A stretch of 64,000 nucleotides of DNA from Kitasatospora sp. MAP5-34 (GCF_029894335.1 NZ_JARXZC010000016.1:1-64000), one strand, 5' to 3'; shown: positions 7,935 through 17,135, numbered from the stretch's first letter. Numbers and translations: made by a program. Notes: generated by a model from the sequence alone, not told the origin.

Positions 7935-8929
7935 CCGACCCGACCGACCCGATGGCGCCCGCCCACCCGACCGGCCCGGCCGAACCGACCGCCCCGACGG
8001 TCGTGACGGTCGCGGCCGACCCGACGGTCCCCGCCGACCTGACCGACCTCCTGGAGATGGCGGAGACGGCCGATTCGCCCGCCGTGGCGAAAGCTCGCAA
8101 GCCCAGGGGCCCGGCCGTGCTGCGGTGGAGTGCCGCCGTGCTAGTCCTGCTGCTGTCGGGTGCGGCGACGGGGTGGGCCGTGACCGTCCCCGAGCGTACG
8201 AAGCTCCCCGGTCTGGAGACGCCGAACGACGGCCGGTACGCGTTCCCCCAACTGACGCTGCCCCCACTGCCGTCGGGCAAGCCCAAGCCGAGCGATCCGG
8301 CCTCCGGCCAGCGTCACTACGCGGACCTGCGGCAGCTCCTGCTGCCCGCGCCGAAGGGCGCGACGGTACTCCAGGCCGCGTCCCCGTCACCGTCGGCCTC
8401 CGCAGCCCCGTCGGCGTCGGCCTCCGTGTCGGCCTCCGCCTCCGTCTCCGCCACGGCGAGTGCTGCCACCCGGGTGGGCCCGGCCTTGGCCGACTGGGTG
8501 CCCTGCACGGACTACGCCGTCGCGGACAAGAACACCGAGACGCTCAAGATCCTGCTGACGGAGAACGCCTGCCGCGCCGCCACCAAGCGCGTCTGGACGG
8601 CTGCGGACGGCACCCGTACCGAGATCTGGCTGCTGCACTTCGGCTCCGAGGACGAGGCTGCGGCTTTCAACTCCAAGGCGAGGGACGGCGATCTCCGAGC
8701 CGTCCCCGGCCTGACCTCGGCCAACGCGACGATCGACACGTCGATCGACGCCAAGTCGATCGTCGCGTTCACCTCCGGGACGGCGGGCGGCAAGGCCGAG
8801 CCGGTCGGCCGGGTCGCGTACCTGGACGAGGGTGACATCGAGGCGGAGATCGTGATGACCAACCCGAAGGGCGTCCCGCTGCAGGCGTTCCGTCAGGTGA
8901 TGGTCCTCCAGGACGAGCTGCTCTCTTAG
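7931..8929 (+). CDS. Single-TM anchored extracytoplasmic protein, family member 4
   Basis: This is a 332-residue member. An N-terminal arm rich in Asp, Thr and Pro precedes a TM helix (SAAVLVLLLSGAATGWAVTV). The outer domain opens LRQLLLPAPKGATVLQA and is interrupted by a low-complexity Ser/Ala stretch of about 30 residues before continuing. Two cysteines in the outer domain (near CTDYAVA and ACRAATK) could pair. It is the last gene of the operon, with a 52-bp palindrome 28 bp after its stop. Function unknown. Confidence 0.75.
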   Translation: MTDPTDPMAPAHPTGPAEPTAPTVVTVAADPTVPADLTDLLEMAETADSPAVAKARKPRGPAVLRWSAAVLVLLLSGAATGWAVTVPERTKLPGLETPNDGRYAFPQLTLPPLPSGKPKPSDPASGQRHYADLRQLLLPAPKGATVLQAASPSPSASAAPSASASVSASASVSATASAATRVGPALADWVPCTDYAVADKNTETLKILLTENACRAATKRVWTAADGTRTEIWLLHFGSEDEAAAFNSKARDGDLRAVPGLTSANATIDTSIDAKSIVAFTSGTAGGKAEPVGRVAYLDEGDIEAEIVMTNPKGVPLQAFRQVMVLQDELLS

Positions 8930-8949
8930 GCCCTGTCCGACCCGCTGCG

Positions 8950-9020
8950 CTGCACCCGGATGAGAGAGACGGGCCGATCCCCTAGGGGATCGGCCCGTCT
9001 CTCTCATCCCAAAGGTGCAG
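8950..9020 (+). terminator. 52-bp perfect palindrome with outer arms; terminator
   Basis: Bases 8958-8983 are exactly complementary to 8984-9009, giving 26 paired bases with no loop and CCTAGG at the centre. A further outer 7-bp pair (8950-8956 with 9014-9020) is separated by small mismatched gaps. It lies between the anchored-protein operon and the promoter of the ABC cassette, where termination would be expected. Confidence 0.85.
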
Positions 9021-9066
9021 AGGCGCTTCGTCATCCCAGCTCATACCCCTGAGCGGCGTTGAGCGC

Positions 9067-9072
9067 TAGGTT
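9067..9072 (+). promoter_or_regulatory. -10 element for a leaderless ABC operon
   Basis: TAGGTT stands 7 nt before GTG 9080, the same spacing as at 4124 and at serS. It supports GTG 9080 over the upstream in-frame TTG codons. Confidence 0.6.
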
Positions 9073-9079
9073 GGTCGAT

Positions 9080-10099
9080 GTGTCAACTGTCATCAAGACG
9101 GACGGCCTCACCAAGAGGTTCCCCCGGGTAACTGCCCTTGACCAGCTCACCGTTGAGGTGCGGCCGGGGGTGGTCGGCCTGGTGGGTTCGAACGGCGCGG
9201 GCAAGTCCACACTGATCAAGATCCTGCTCGGCCTGGCTCCGGCCACCGCCGGCACCGGCGAGGTTCTCGGCCTGGACATCGCCACCGAGGGCCCGGCCAT
9301 CCGTGAGCTGGTCGGCTACATGCCGGAGCACGACTGCCTCCCACCGGACGTCTCCGCGACCGAGTTCGTGGTGCACATGGCGCGGATGGCCGGCCTGCCG
9401 GCCGCCGCCGCCCGGGAGCGGACGGCCGACACGCTGCGCCATGTCGGCCTCTACGAGGAGCGCTACCGCCCGATGGGCGGGTACTCCACCGGCATGAAGC
9501 AGCGCGTCAAGCTGGCCCAGGCGCTGGTCCACGACCCGAAGCTGGTGCTGCTGGACGAGCCGACCAACGGCCTCGACCCGGTGGGCCGCGACGACATGCT
9601 CGCGCTGATCCGTCGCGTCTACACCGACTTCGGCATCTCGGTGCTGGTCACCACCCACCTGCTCGGTGAGCTGGAACGCACCTGCGACCACCTGGTCGTC
9701 ATCGACGGCGGCCGCCTGCTGCGCTCCTCCTCCACCGCCTCCTTCACCGAGGCCACCCAGCTGCTCGCCGTCGAGGTCACCGACCACCCGGACGACCTCA
9801 CCCTCGACGCCGACGCGGCCGTCCGCGAGCGGCTCACCGCCGCCGGGCTGTCCGTGCGACCCGACTCCTCCCGGGTGCTGCTGGTGGACATCCGGGACGA
9901 CGAGACGTACGACATCGTCCGCGACACCGTGGCCGACCTGGGCCTCGGGCTGGTGCGCCTGGAGCAGCGTCGGCACCGCGTCGCCGAGATCTTCACCGAC
10001 GAGGTCCCGGCCACCGACGAGGTCCCGGCCGCCGAGGCCGCTCCGACCATCGACAACAACGCTCTGACGGGGGGCACCGCAGATGTCACTGCCTCCTGA
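9080..10099 (+). CDS. ABC-2 type transporter ATP-binding protein (first pair)
   Basis: This is a 339-residue ATPase. Walker A is GSNGAGKST at 36-44. The signature YSTGMKQRVKLAQA and the Walker B LVLLDEPTNGLDP are those of the DrrA/CcmA-like ABC-2 group. The C-terminal 120 residues are an extra domain, ending in a short repeat (DEVPATDEVPAAEA). The GTG start is leaderless. It overlaps the following permease gene by 17 nt, and the two form one exporter. The substrate cannot be told from sequence. Confidence 0.9.
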   Translation: MSTVIKTDGLTKRFPRVTALDQLTVEVRPGVVGLVGSNGAGKSTLIKILLGLAPATAGTGEVLGLDIATEGPAIRELVGYMPEHDCLPPDVSATEFVVHMARMAGLPAAAARERTADTLRHVGLYEERYRPMGGYSTGMKQRVKLAQALVHDPKLVLLDEPTNGLDPVGRDDMLALIRRVYTDFGISVLVTTHLLGELERTCDHLVVIDGGRLLRSSSTASFTEATQLLAVEVTDHPDDLTLDADAAVRERLTAAGLSVRPDSSRVLLVDIRDDETYDIVRDTVADLGLGLVRLEQRRHRVAEIFTDEVPATDEVPAAEAAPTIDNNALTGGTADVTAS

Positions 10100-10988
10100 G
10101 AGCAGGACGCCCGACACGGGCGTGATCCACAACATCGGGTACCGCGCCTACGCCGGCCCACGGCTGGGCCGCTCGTACGCCACCCGGTCGCTCTTCGTGC
10201 AGAGCCTGCGGGCTGCCTACGGCCTCGGCCGGTCCGGCAAGTCCAAGGTGCTGCCGATGCTGATGCTCGCGCTGCCCGTACTGGTGGCCGTGATCGTGGT
10301 CGTCGTCGCGATCATGAGGAAGTCCGATCAGCTCAGCACCGACTACCCGCAGTTCCCGAGCATCCTGGCGCTGCTGGTGGAGATCTTCCTGGCCGCTCAG
10401 GCGCCCGTGCTGCTCTCCCGCGACCTGCGGAACAACACCGTCCCGCTGTACTTCTCCCGCCCGATCACCCGGGGCGACTACGTCCGGGCGAAGTTCGCGG
10501 CGATGGTCAGCGCCATGATGATCGTCATGGGTGCGCCGCTGGTGGTGCTCTACCTGGGCTCGATGCTGGCCGGGCAGAACCTGGGCCACAACACCGGGCA
10601 CTTCCTGATCGGGCTGGTCACCGCGCTGCTCTACGCGCTGGTGTACTCCTCGATCGGGCTGCTGATCGCGGCGAGCACGCCGCGCCGGGGCTTCGGGGTC
10701 GCCTCGATCATGGGCGTGCTGGTGGTCAGCAACATCATCGCGGGCATCGTCTACGCCCTCAGCGGCGGTCCGCACGGGGGCGACATCACCCAGTCGTCCG
10801 ACTGGGCGGCGGTGATCTCCCCGTCGATGCTGGTGGAGAGCTTCGTCAACCAGGTCTTCACGCTGGCCACCGACACGGGCGCGGTCCGCGCGCCGGGCGC
10901 GTTCGGCGCCGTGGTCTTCGCGGTCGAGATCGCCGTCATCATCGCGGGCTCCTACTGGCTCGTCGACCGCCGATACCGGAAGATCTGA
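10083..10988 (+). CDS. ABC-2 type permease (first pair)
   Basis: This is a 301-residue integral membrane protein with six hydrophobic segments. It contains the ABC-2 pattern RDLRNNTVPLYFSRPITRGDYVRAKFAA after TM2, which is characteristic of family members that contact the ATPase. It overlaps the upstream ATPase gene and precedes the second ATPase by 9 nt, so four genes form one transcription unit. Confidence 0.88.
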   Translation: MSLPPESRTPDTGVIHNIGYRAYAGPRLGRSYATRSLFVQSLRAAYGLGRSGKSKVLPMLMLALPVLVAVIVVVVAIMRKSDQLSTDYPQFPSILALLVEIFLAAQAPVLLSRDLRNNTVPLYFSRPITRGDYVRAKFAAMVSAMMIVMGAPLVVLYLGSMLAGQNLGHNTGHFLIGLVTALLYALVYSSIGLLIAASTPRRGFGVASIMGVLVVSNIIAGIVYALSGGPHGGDITQSSDWAAVISPSMLVESFVNQVFTLATDTGAVRAPGAFGAVVFAVEIAVIIAGSYWLVDRRYRKI

Positions 10989-10997
10989 GAGGTCGTC

Positions 10998-11915
10998 ATG
11001 GCTGTAATCACCATCGACAAGGTCTCCCGCTGGTTCGGCAACGTGGTCGCCGTGAACGACGTGTCGATGTCCATCGGTCCCGGCGTCACCGGCCTGCTCG
11101 GGCCGAACGGCGCGGGCAAGTCCACGCTGATCCACCTGATGAGCGGCTTCCTCGCCCCGTCGTCCGGCGCGGTCACCCTGGACGGCGTGCCGATCTGGCG
11201 CAACCAGGCGGTCTACCGCGCCATCGGTCTCGTCCCCGAGCGGGAGTCGATGTACGACCACCTGACGGGGTGGGAGTTCGTCCTCGCCAACGCCGAGCTG
11301 CACGGCCTCGCCGAGCCGGGCGCGGCGGCGGAGCGGGCGCTCGCGCTGGTCGAGATGGAGTACGCCCAGGAGCGCCAGACCGGCACGTACTCGAAGGGCA
11401 TGAAGCAGCGGGTCAAGATGGCCTCGGCGCTGGTCCACGACCCGTCCGTGCTGCTGCTGGACGAGCCGTTCAACGGCATGGACCCGCGCCAGCGGCTGCA
11501 CCTGATGGAGCTGCTGCGGCGCTTCGGGGCCGACGGCCGTACGGTGCTCTTCTCCTCGCACATCCTGGAGGAGGTCGAACAGCTCGCCCGGCACATCGAG
11601 GTCGTCGTGGCGGGCCGGCACGCCGCCTCCGGCGACTTCCGCAAGATCCGCCGCCTGATGACGGACCGCCCGCACCGCTACCTGGTCCGCTCCAGCGACG
11701 ACCGCCGGCTCGCCGCCGCCCTGATCGCGGACGGGTCGACGGCCGGCATCGAACTCGACTTCCACGAGCGGGCGCTGCGCATCGAGGCGATCAACTTCCA
11801 GGGCTTCACCACCCTGCTGCCGAAGGTCGCCAAGCAGGCCGGCATCCGGCTCTACACCGTCTCCCCGGCCGACGAGTCGTTGGAGAGCGTCTTCTCCTAC
11901 CTGGTCGCCTCCTGA
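10998..11915 (+). CDS. ABC-2 type transporter ATP-binding protein (second pair)
   Basis: This is a 305-residue ATPase paralogous to the one at 9080: Walker A GPNGAGKST, signature YSKGMKQRVKMAS and Walker B VLLLDEPFNGMDP. It lacks the long C-terminal tail of the first copy. ATG 10998 follows AGAGGT. It probably pairs with the permease at 12026, giving two full exporters or one heteromeric exporter. Confidence 0.9.
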   Translation: MAVITIDKVSRWFGNVVAVNDVSMSIGPGVTGLLGPNGAGKSTLIHLMSGFLAPSSGAVTLDGVPIWRNQAVYRAIGLVPERESMYDHLTGWEFVLANAELHGLAEPGAAAERALALVEMEYAQERQTGTYSKGMKQRVKMASALVHDPSVLLLDEPFNGMDPRQRLHLMELLRRFGADGRTVLFSSHILEEVEQLARHIEVVVAGRHAASGDFRKIRRLMTDRPHRYLVRSSDDRRLAAALIADGSTAGIELDFHERALRIEAINFQGFTTLLPKVAKQAGIRLYTVSPADESLESVFSYLVAS

Positions 11916-11990
11916 CGCCCAGCCGTCTCCAGATGCCCAGTCGTCTCCCGACGCCTGGTCGCCTCCTGACACCCTGGTCGTCTCCCCACT
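11912..11990 (+). repeat. Degenerate 18-20 bp tandem repeat in an ABC operon spacer
   Basis: About four imperfect copies of a unit like GACGCCCAGTCGTCTCC fill the spacer between the second ATPase and its permease. No hairpin or promoter is obvious in it. The 110-bp gap is the only sizeable break in an otherwise tightly packed operon. Confidence 0.55.
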
Positions 11991-12025
11991 CCCAGTCCCT
12001 CAGAGTCCCTCAGAAGGGCCGAACC

Positions 12026-12742
12026 GTGAACGTGACCGTTGCCAGGCTGACCGTACGCGGCCTGCTGGGGCGCCGCCGGGGCATCCTGCTGCTGGTCGTT
12101 CCTGCGGTGTTGCTGGCGATCTCCGTCTTCGCGCGGAACTCCAGCGCCGACAAGCACGACCTCGCCGTCAACATCCTCGGCACGCTCTCGCTCGGCACCC
12201 TGGTGCCGATCCTCGGCCTGGTGGTCGGCACGGGCGTGATCTCCACCGAGATCGACGACGGCTCGATCGTCTACCTGCTGGCGAAGCCGCTGCCCCGCTG
12301 GAAGATCATCACCACCAAGCTGGCCGTCGCGGTCGTCACCACCTGGCTGTTCGCCGCCGTCCCGACGCTGCTGGCCGGCCTGATCATCTACGGGACGCAG
12401 GACACCCTCGCCATCGCCTTCACCCTGGCCGCCCTGGTCGCCGGGACGGCTTACAGCGCGGTGTTCCTGCTGCTCGGCGTGGTCACCCGGCACGCCGTGG
12501 TGGCCGGGCTGGCGTACGCGCTGGTCTGGGAGAGCCTGGTCGGCAACTTCGTCAAGGGCGCCAAGACGCTGAGCATCCAGCAGTGGGGCCTGTCCCTCGC
12601 CAAGTCCGTCGCCGCCCACGGCACGATCGACGCGACGGTCGCCGTGGGGGTGGCCGTCCCGCTGCTGATCGCGGTGACCGTCGCCGCGACCGTCTTCGCC
12701 TCCGTCAAGCTGGCCGGCTTCACCATGACGGCCGAGGACTGA
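12026..12742 (+). CDS. ABC-2 type permease (second pair)
   Basis: This is a 238-residue integral membrane protein with six predicted helices. It has the same post-TM2 signature as the first permease, here TEIDDGSIVYLLAKPLPRWKIITTKL. GTG 12026 is chosen as the first start after the repeat spacer; AGAAGG lies about 10 nt upstream. It is followed by a strong bidirectional terminator facing the convergent MFS gene. Confidence 0.85.
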   Translation: MNVTVARLTVRGLLGRRRGILLLVVPAVLLAISVFARNSSADKHDLAVNILGTLSLGTLVPILGLVVGTGVISTEIDDGSIVYLLAKPLPRWKIITTKLAVAVVTTWLFAAVPTLLAGLIIYGTQDTLAIAFTLAALVAGTAYSAVFLLLGVVTRHAVVAGLAYALVWESLVGNFVKGAKTLSIQQWGLSLAKSVAAHGTIDATVAVGVAVPLLIAVTVAATVFASVKLAGFTMTAED

Positions 12743-12775
12743 GCGGCGACCGTAGGCGGGGCAGATCGACGGGTG

Positions 12776-12825
12776 CACGTGACGGGGCCCGGGAGCGACA
12801 GTCGGCTCCCGGGCCCCGTCACGTG
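12776..12825. terminator. Bidirectional terminator
   Basis: A perfect 21-bp stem (12776-12796 with 12805-12825) with an 8-nt loop lies between the convergent ABC permease and MFS genes. Confidence 0.85.
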
Positions 12826-12835
12826 GACCACCCGG

Positions 12836-14083
12836 TCAGAGCGTGCGGTTGCGCCCCGCGCCCCAACCCGCCACGGCGGCCACGCCGGCGAAGGCGAGCA
12901 TCAGGATCAGCGGGAGGTTCCAGCTGCCCGTCGCCTGGTGCAGCGCGCCCGCGCCGACCGGGCCGGCCGCCGCCACCAGGTAGCCGACGGCCTGGGTCAT
13001 CCCGCCGAGCTGGGCCGCACCCGCCGCGCTGCCGGTCCGGAGCACGATGAAGGCCAGCGCCAGGCCGAGCGAGCCGCCCTGGGCGACACCGAGTACGGCG
13101 GCGGAGACCCAGGCACCGGAGACGGGGGCGACCAGCAGGCCGGTGATCCCCACGATGTTGAGCGCGACCATGGTGACCGCCAGACCGCGCTGGCGGGTCA
13201 TCCGCCCGGCGGCCAGCGGGACCAGGAACGCGCCGGCGACCTGTACCAGGTTGCTGAACGCGAAGACCAGACCGGCCTCGCCACGGTCCATGCCGTGGTC
13301 GGCCAGGATCGTCGGCATCCAGGCGACCAGGGTGTAGACGAGCAGCGAGGAGATGCCCATGAAGAGGCTGATCTGCCAGGCCAGCGGCGAACGCCAGATG
13401 CCCTCGATCGGCCGGCCGACGGGGGCGGCGGCCACCACCGCCTTCTCCTGACGGGCCCTCTTCTGCTGACGGGCGAGCAACACCTGCGGCAGCCAGGCGA
13501 CGGCCGCGATCAGCGCCAGCAGCGACCAGGCGCCCAGCGAGGCCTGCCAGCCGCCGCCGAGCGTCTTCTCCAGCGGCACCGAGATGCCCGCCGCCAGTGT
13601 CGCGCCGACCAGCATGGTGGTCGAGTAGACGCCCGTCATGGTCGCGGCCTTGTCCGGGAACTCGCGCTTGACGAGGCCCGGCATCGAGACGTTGAGTACG
13701 GCGATCGCGACGCCGATGACCATGCAGCCCGCGTACAGCGCGGCCATCGAGGGCAGCACCCGCAGCAGCACGCCCGCGCCGAGCACCAGCACGGCGCCGA
13801 GCACCACCCGCTCCGTGCCGAAGCGCCGGGTCAGCCTCGGGGTGAGCGGCGCGCCCAGGCCCTGGAACAGCACCGGGACGGTGGTGATCAGGCCGCTGGC
13901 GGTGGACGACAGCCCGAAGGTCCGCTGCACCTCGCCGACCATCGGGGAGATGGCCGCCAGGCAGGCCCGCATGTTCAGCGCGACCAGCACGATGCCGAAC
14001 AGCAGCAGAGCGGGGTGCGCGAGCTTGGTGCGCGTACGGACGGCTGGGGCGACGACCGGCTGATGGGCACGGGTGATCGTCAT
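12836..14083 (-). CDS. MFS transporter, CynX/NimT-like
   Basis: This is a 415-residue major facilitator protein with 12 helices. The N-terminal NMRACLAAISPMVGEVQRTFGLSS is typical of the CynX/NimT (cyanate/2-nitroimidazole) subgroup, and the cytoplasmic middle loop (QQKRARQEK) is short. ATG 14083 is preferred over the upstream in-frame starts because GGAG lies before it and the extra 45 residues have no membrane-protein character. The FadR-type regulator gene lies directly upstream on the same strand, 62 bp away, and probably controls it. Confidence 0.85.
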   Translation of the reverse strand: MTITRAHQPVVAPAVRTRTKLAHPALLLFGIVLVALNMRACLAAISPMVGEVQRTFGLSSTASGLITTVPVLFQGLGAPLTPRLTRRFGTERVVLGAVLVLGAGVLLRVLPSMAALYAGCMVIGVAIAVLNVSMPGLVKREFPDKAATMTGVYSTTMLVGATLAAGISVPLEKTLGGGWQASLGAWSLLALIAAVAWLPQVLLARQQKRARQEKAVVAAAPVGRPIEGIWRSPLAWQISLFMGISSLLVYTLVAWMPTILADHGMDRGEAGLVFAFSNLVQVAGAFLVPLAAGRMTRQRGLAVTMVALNIVGITGLLVAPVSGAWVSAAVLGVAQGGSLGLALAFIVLRTGSAAGAAQLGGMTQAVGYLVAAAGPVGAGALHQATGSWNLPLILMLAFAGVAAVAGWGAGRNRTL

Positions 14084-14145
14084 GATGTGGTTTCGCTCCG
14101 AGCAGGTGGTACCGGAAAAGTTCGTAAGAGAGGGGGCGGGCCGCG

Positions 14146-14910
14146 TTACTTCCGCGCCGCGATGGTGGCGAGCAGCTGCTCCACGGCCGCCGTCGGCTCC
14201 GCGAGCAGCTCGCGACACGCGGCCTCGGCCCGCTCGGGGTCGCCGCTCTCGATCGCGTCGACCAGGGCCTCGTGGGTGGCGACGACCACCTCGGGCATCT
14301 CGTGGTCGCCGAAGGCCGTCCGCATCGACTCGCGGACGGACGCGCCGAAGTACTGGTAGATCTCGGTCAGCGCCGGGTTGTGGGCGGCCTCGACCACGGC
14401 GGTGTGGAACTCGAGGTCGTGCTCGACGGTGGCCTCGCGGCCGGACCGGTCGGGCTGCGTCGCGATGATCTCGGCCTCGCGGGCCAGCGCGGCCCGCATC
14501 CGGGCGATGTCCTCGGGGGTGTGCCGGACGGCGGCCAGCCGGGCCGCCTCGGCCTCCAGCGCGGCCCGGACCTCCAGCACGTCCCGCACCCCGGAGCGCT
14601 GCACACCGCGCAGCACCGAGGCCGGATCGCTGGTACTCCGGACGAACGTGCCCTCACCCTGCCGCGACACCAGCATCCCGGCGTGCACCAGCACCCGGAT
14701 CGCCTCGCGCACGGTGTTCCGTCCGACCTGCAGCCGCTCGGCCAACTCGTGCTCGGTCGGGATCTTCCCGCCCACGGGCCAGACGCCCGCCCCGAGCTGC
14801 TCACGCAGCTGCTCGATCGTGGCATCGACCAGCGACCGCCGCCCGGGCGCCTGCAGTCCACTGTTCGCACTGGTCACGGCAGGCTCCTCTCCGACGGTCG
14901 ACCCAGTCAT
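14146..14910 (-). CDS. FadR-subfamily GntR transcriptional regulator
   Basis: This is a 254-residue regulator. A winged helix-turn-helix sits at about 25-90 (IPTEHELAERLQVGRNTVREAIRVL), and the all-helical FCD effector domain at about 105-235 has the metal-binding pattern D-x3-H (EHDLEFHTAV) plus later His residues (NPAL, HEAL). Such proteins usually repress their own gene and a neighbouring transporter until a small carboxylate binds. Two direct repeats upstream, one across the start codon, look like its operators. It forms a likely two-gene operon with the MFS gene. Confidence 0.9.
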   Translation of the reverse strand: MTGSTVGEEPAVTSANSGLQAPGRRSLVDATIEQLREQLGAGVWPVGGKIPTEHELAERLQVGRNTVREAIRVLVHAGMLVSRQGEGTFVRSTSDPASVLRGVQRSGVRDVLEVRAALEAEAARLAAVRHTPEDIARMRAALAREAEIIATQPDRSGREATVEHDLEFHTAVVEAAHNPALTEIYQYFGASVRESMRTAFGDHEMPEVVVATHEALVDAIESGDPERAEAACRELLAEPTAAVEQLLATIAARK

Positions 14911-14941
14911 CCTACAACCACTTGCCCGGTCATCCTACAAC
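14907..14941 (-). promoter_or_regulatory. Tandem operator of the GntR regulator
   Basis: The 12-mer TCATCCTACAAC occurs exactly at 14907-14918 and 14930-14941 (plus-strand reading), 23 bp apart or about two helix turns. The first copy covers the regulator's start codon. The reverse reading GTTGTAGGATGA resembles FadR-type half-sites. The rest of 14942-15299 shows no gene, only an AT-rich TATATG at 15145 that may serve the LCP gene. Confidence 0.65.
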
Positions 14942-15299
14942 TGCCGAGGGCATCCGCTCGCGCAGGTGCCCGGGCTCTGTGTGCCGGCCCGCACGCTGCT
15001 GCCACCGGCCGCCGTGGGACGTCGTCGGCGCGGCCGACGGGTGGAGGAAGTGGCTGAATTGTGGAGAAACGGCCGACGTCAGGCCCTGGTCCTCGGAGAG
15101 AGGTGCAACAGGCAGCCCGGGCGGTGGCTCCGCATTGGTGCCTTTATATGCTCCGCAGAAGCTCTTCGCGTCTGCACGAGGAAGTGGCCGGTCCCCCGGC
15201 GGGGTTCACGGCACGTGCACGGTGTCTGGGGCGTTGGCTTCTGCGCGCGGCGCGGGTGCCGATGGCTGTTCTTCCTGTCGGCCGGTGAAGGGTGTACGT

Positions 15300-17099
15300 A
15301 TGTCAGGCGAGAGGCCGGGACCGTCCGACCATGACGCCGGATGGTGGAGTGACGGCGCCCCTCAGCAGGAGGACGCCTTCCACGTTCCGGAGCCCGGTCG
15401 GCCGGCAGAGCGGGCGGCACAGCAGGCGGGGCAGCGGGCGGGTCAACCGGCCGGGCCCAGGCCGGGTGGCCGGGCCGATGCCCGGCGGGCGCAGCAGGGC
15501 CGGGGTCCCGGTGCCGACGGCCTGGCCGTCGACGGCGGCCGGGCGGCCGCCAAGGCGGCGGCCGCGCGGGGCAACGGGCGTGGGAAGAAGAAGGGGAACC
15601 GCAAGAAGGTCGTCATCTGGACGACGGTCGGCGCGCTCGGTGTGATCGCCGCCACCAGCGGGGCGATCTACTTCAAGCTCAACGGCAACATCACCACCTT
15701 CGCCAGCGACGGTCTGAGCAAGGACCGCCCGGCGGCGGCCACGGCCGACGCCAACGGCAACACCCCGGTGAACGTGCTGCTGATCGGCTCCGACTCGCGC
15801 GGCGGCGACAACAAGAACCTCGGCGGTGGCGGCGACGCCGGTGCGCGCTCCGACACCACGATCCTGCTGCACGTCTACGCCGACCACAAGCACGCCGTCG
15901 GCATCTCCATCCCGCGCGACGCGCTGGTCAGCATCCCGCCGTGCAAGCTGCCCAACGGCAGCTGGACCAAGGCGCAGACCAACGTCATGTTCAACTCCGC
16001 CTTCGCGGTGGGCGACACCGAGCAGGGCAACCCGGCCTGTACCCAGAACGCGCTGGAGCAGCTGACCAACCTGCGGATCGACCACACCATCGTGGTCAAC
16101 TTCGAGGGTTTCGCCACCATGACCAGCGCCATCGGCGGCATCCCGGTCTGCATGCCGAACGCCATCTACGAGGGTGACCTCGATCCCAACCTCGGCCACA
16201 AGGGCAACCAGATCTTCGCCAAGGGCGAGCAGACGGTCTCCGGTCAGCAGGCGCTGGACTACGTCCGGCTGCGCCACGGCGTCGGCGACGGTTCGGACAT
16301 CGGCCGGATGAAGCGTCAGCAGGCCTTCCTGTCCTCGCTGATCAAGAGCGTCAAGAGCAAGGGCATGGACCCGACCACCCTGCTCCCGCTGGCCGATGCC
16401 GCGACCAAGTCGCTGGTGGTCGACAAGGGCCTGGGCTCGGCGGCCAGCCTGATGTCCTTCGCGCTGTCGATGAAGAGCATCGACCTGCACAACATCAAGT
16501 TCATCACCACGCCGTGGAAGTACGAGGGCCCCCGGGTCGCGCTGGTGCACCCGGACACCGAGCAGCTGTTCGCCGCGCTGCGGGCGGACCGGACGCTGGA
16601 CGGCCAGGACGCCAGCGGCGGCAACACGGCGCCCGCCTCGCCGCCCACCACCCAGGCCGCGCCGACACCGGCCGACGCACCGGCCGACCCGGGCACGGTC
16701 AAGGGCGCGGGCATCCGGGTCGCCGTCTACAACGGGACCACCACGACGGGGTTGACCGGCAAGGCGGCCGGCACGCTCAAGGCGTCGAAGTTCACCGTCA
16801 CCAGCATGGGCAACGCCGCTTCGCAGACCCACGCCACCACGGTCGTCCAGTACGGCCCCGGTGAGAAGGCCGCAGCCCAGACCGTCGCGGCGCTCTTCCC
16901 CGGCGCCACCGTCGAGGCGGCCACCCGGGCCGGCGTCAGCCTGGTGCTGGGCCAGGACTACGCGGACGGGGGCGGCTCCGGCGGCTCCGGTGGTGCGGGG
17001 CCGGCCTCCGCAGCCGCGCCCGGCCCGCTCCCGAGCAGCGTCAGCGCCGCCGCCCGCTCGGCCGACGACGACCCGTGCGCGAACGTCTCGTACGGGTGA
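15300..17099 (+). CDS. LytR-CpsA-Psr (LCP) family cell-wall glycopolymer transferase
   Basis: This is a 599-residue membrane-anchored protein. The cytoplasmic arm of 100 residues is rich in Gln, Gly and Arg and ends in a Lys/Arg patch; one TM helix follows at about 104-125. The LCP domain spans about 155-390, with the conserved Arg/Asp motifs LLIGSDSRGGD, SDTTILLHV, ISIPRD and the DYVRLRHGVGDGSDIGRMKRQQ box that binds polyprenyl diphosphate. A LytR_C domain lies at about 440-525, and a Ser/Gly/Ala tail ends in a Cys. LCP enzymes attach teichoic acid or other glycopolymers to peptidoglycan. ATG 15300 was chosen from the basic arm and a GAAGGG upstream. Confidence 0.9.
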   Translation: MSGERPGPSDHDAGWWSDGAPQQEDAFHVPEPGRPAERAAQQAGQRAGQPAGPRPGGRADARRAQQGRGPGADGLAVDGGRAAAKAAAARGNGRGKKKGNRKKVVIWTTVGALGVIAATSGAIYFKLNGNITTFASDGLSKDRPAAATADANGNTPVNVLLIGSDSRGGDNKNLGGGGDAGARSDTTILLHVYADHKHAVGISIPRDALVSIPPCKLPNGSWTKAQTNVMFNSAFAVGDTEQGNPACTQNALEQLTNLRIDHTIVVNFEGFATMTSAIGGIPVCMPNAIYEGDLDPNLGHKGNQIFAKGEQTVSGQQALDYVRLRHGVGDGSDIGRMKRQQAFLSSLIKSVKSKGMDPTTLLPLADAATKSLVVDKGLGSAASLMSFALSMKSIDLHNIKFITTPWKYEGPRVALVHPDTEQLFAALRADRTLDGQDASGGNTAPASPPTTQAAPTPADAPADPGTVKGAGIRVAVYNGTTTTGLTGKAAGTLKASKFTVTSMGNAASQTHATTVVQYGPGEKAAAQTVAALFPGATVEAATRAGVSLVLGQDYADGGGSGGSGGAGPASAAAPGPLPSSVSAAARSADDDPCANVSYG

Positions 17100-17135
17100 C
17101 GGGTTGACAGGCTGACGGGCGGACAGTCACCCGCC

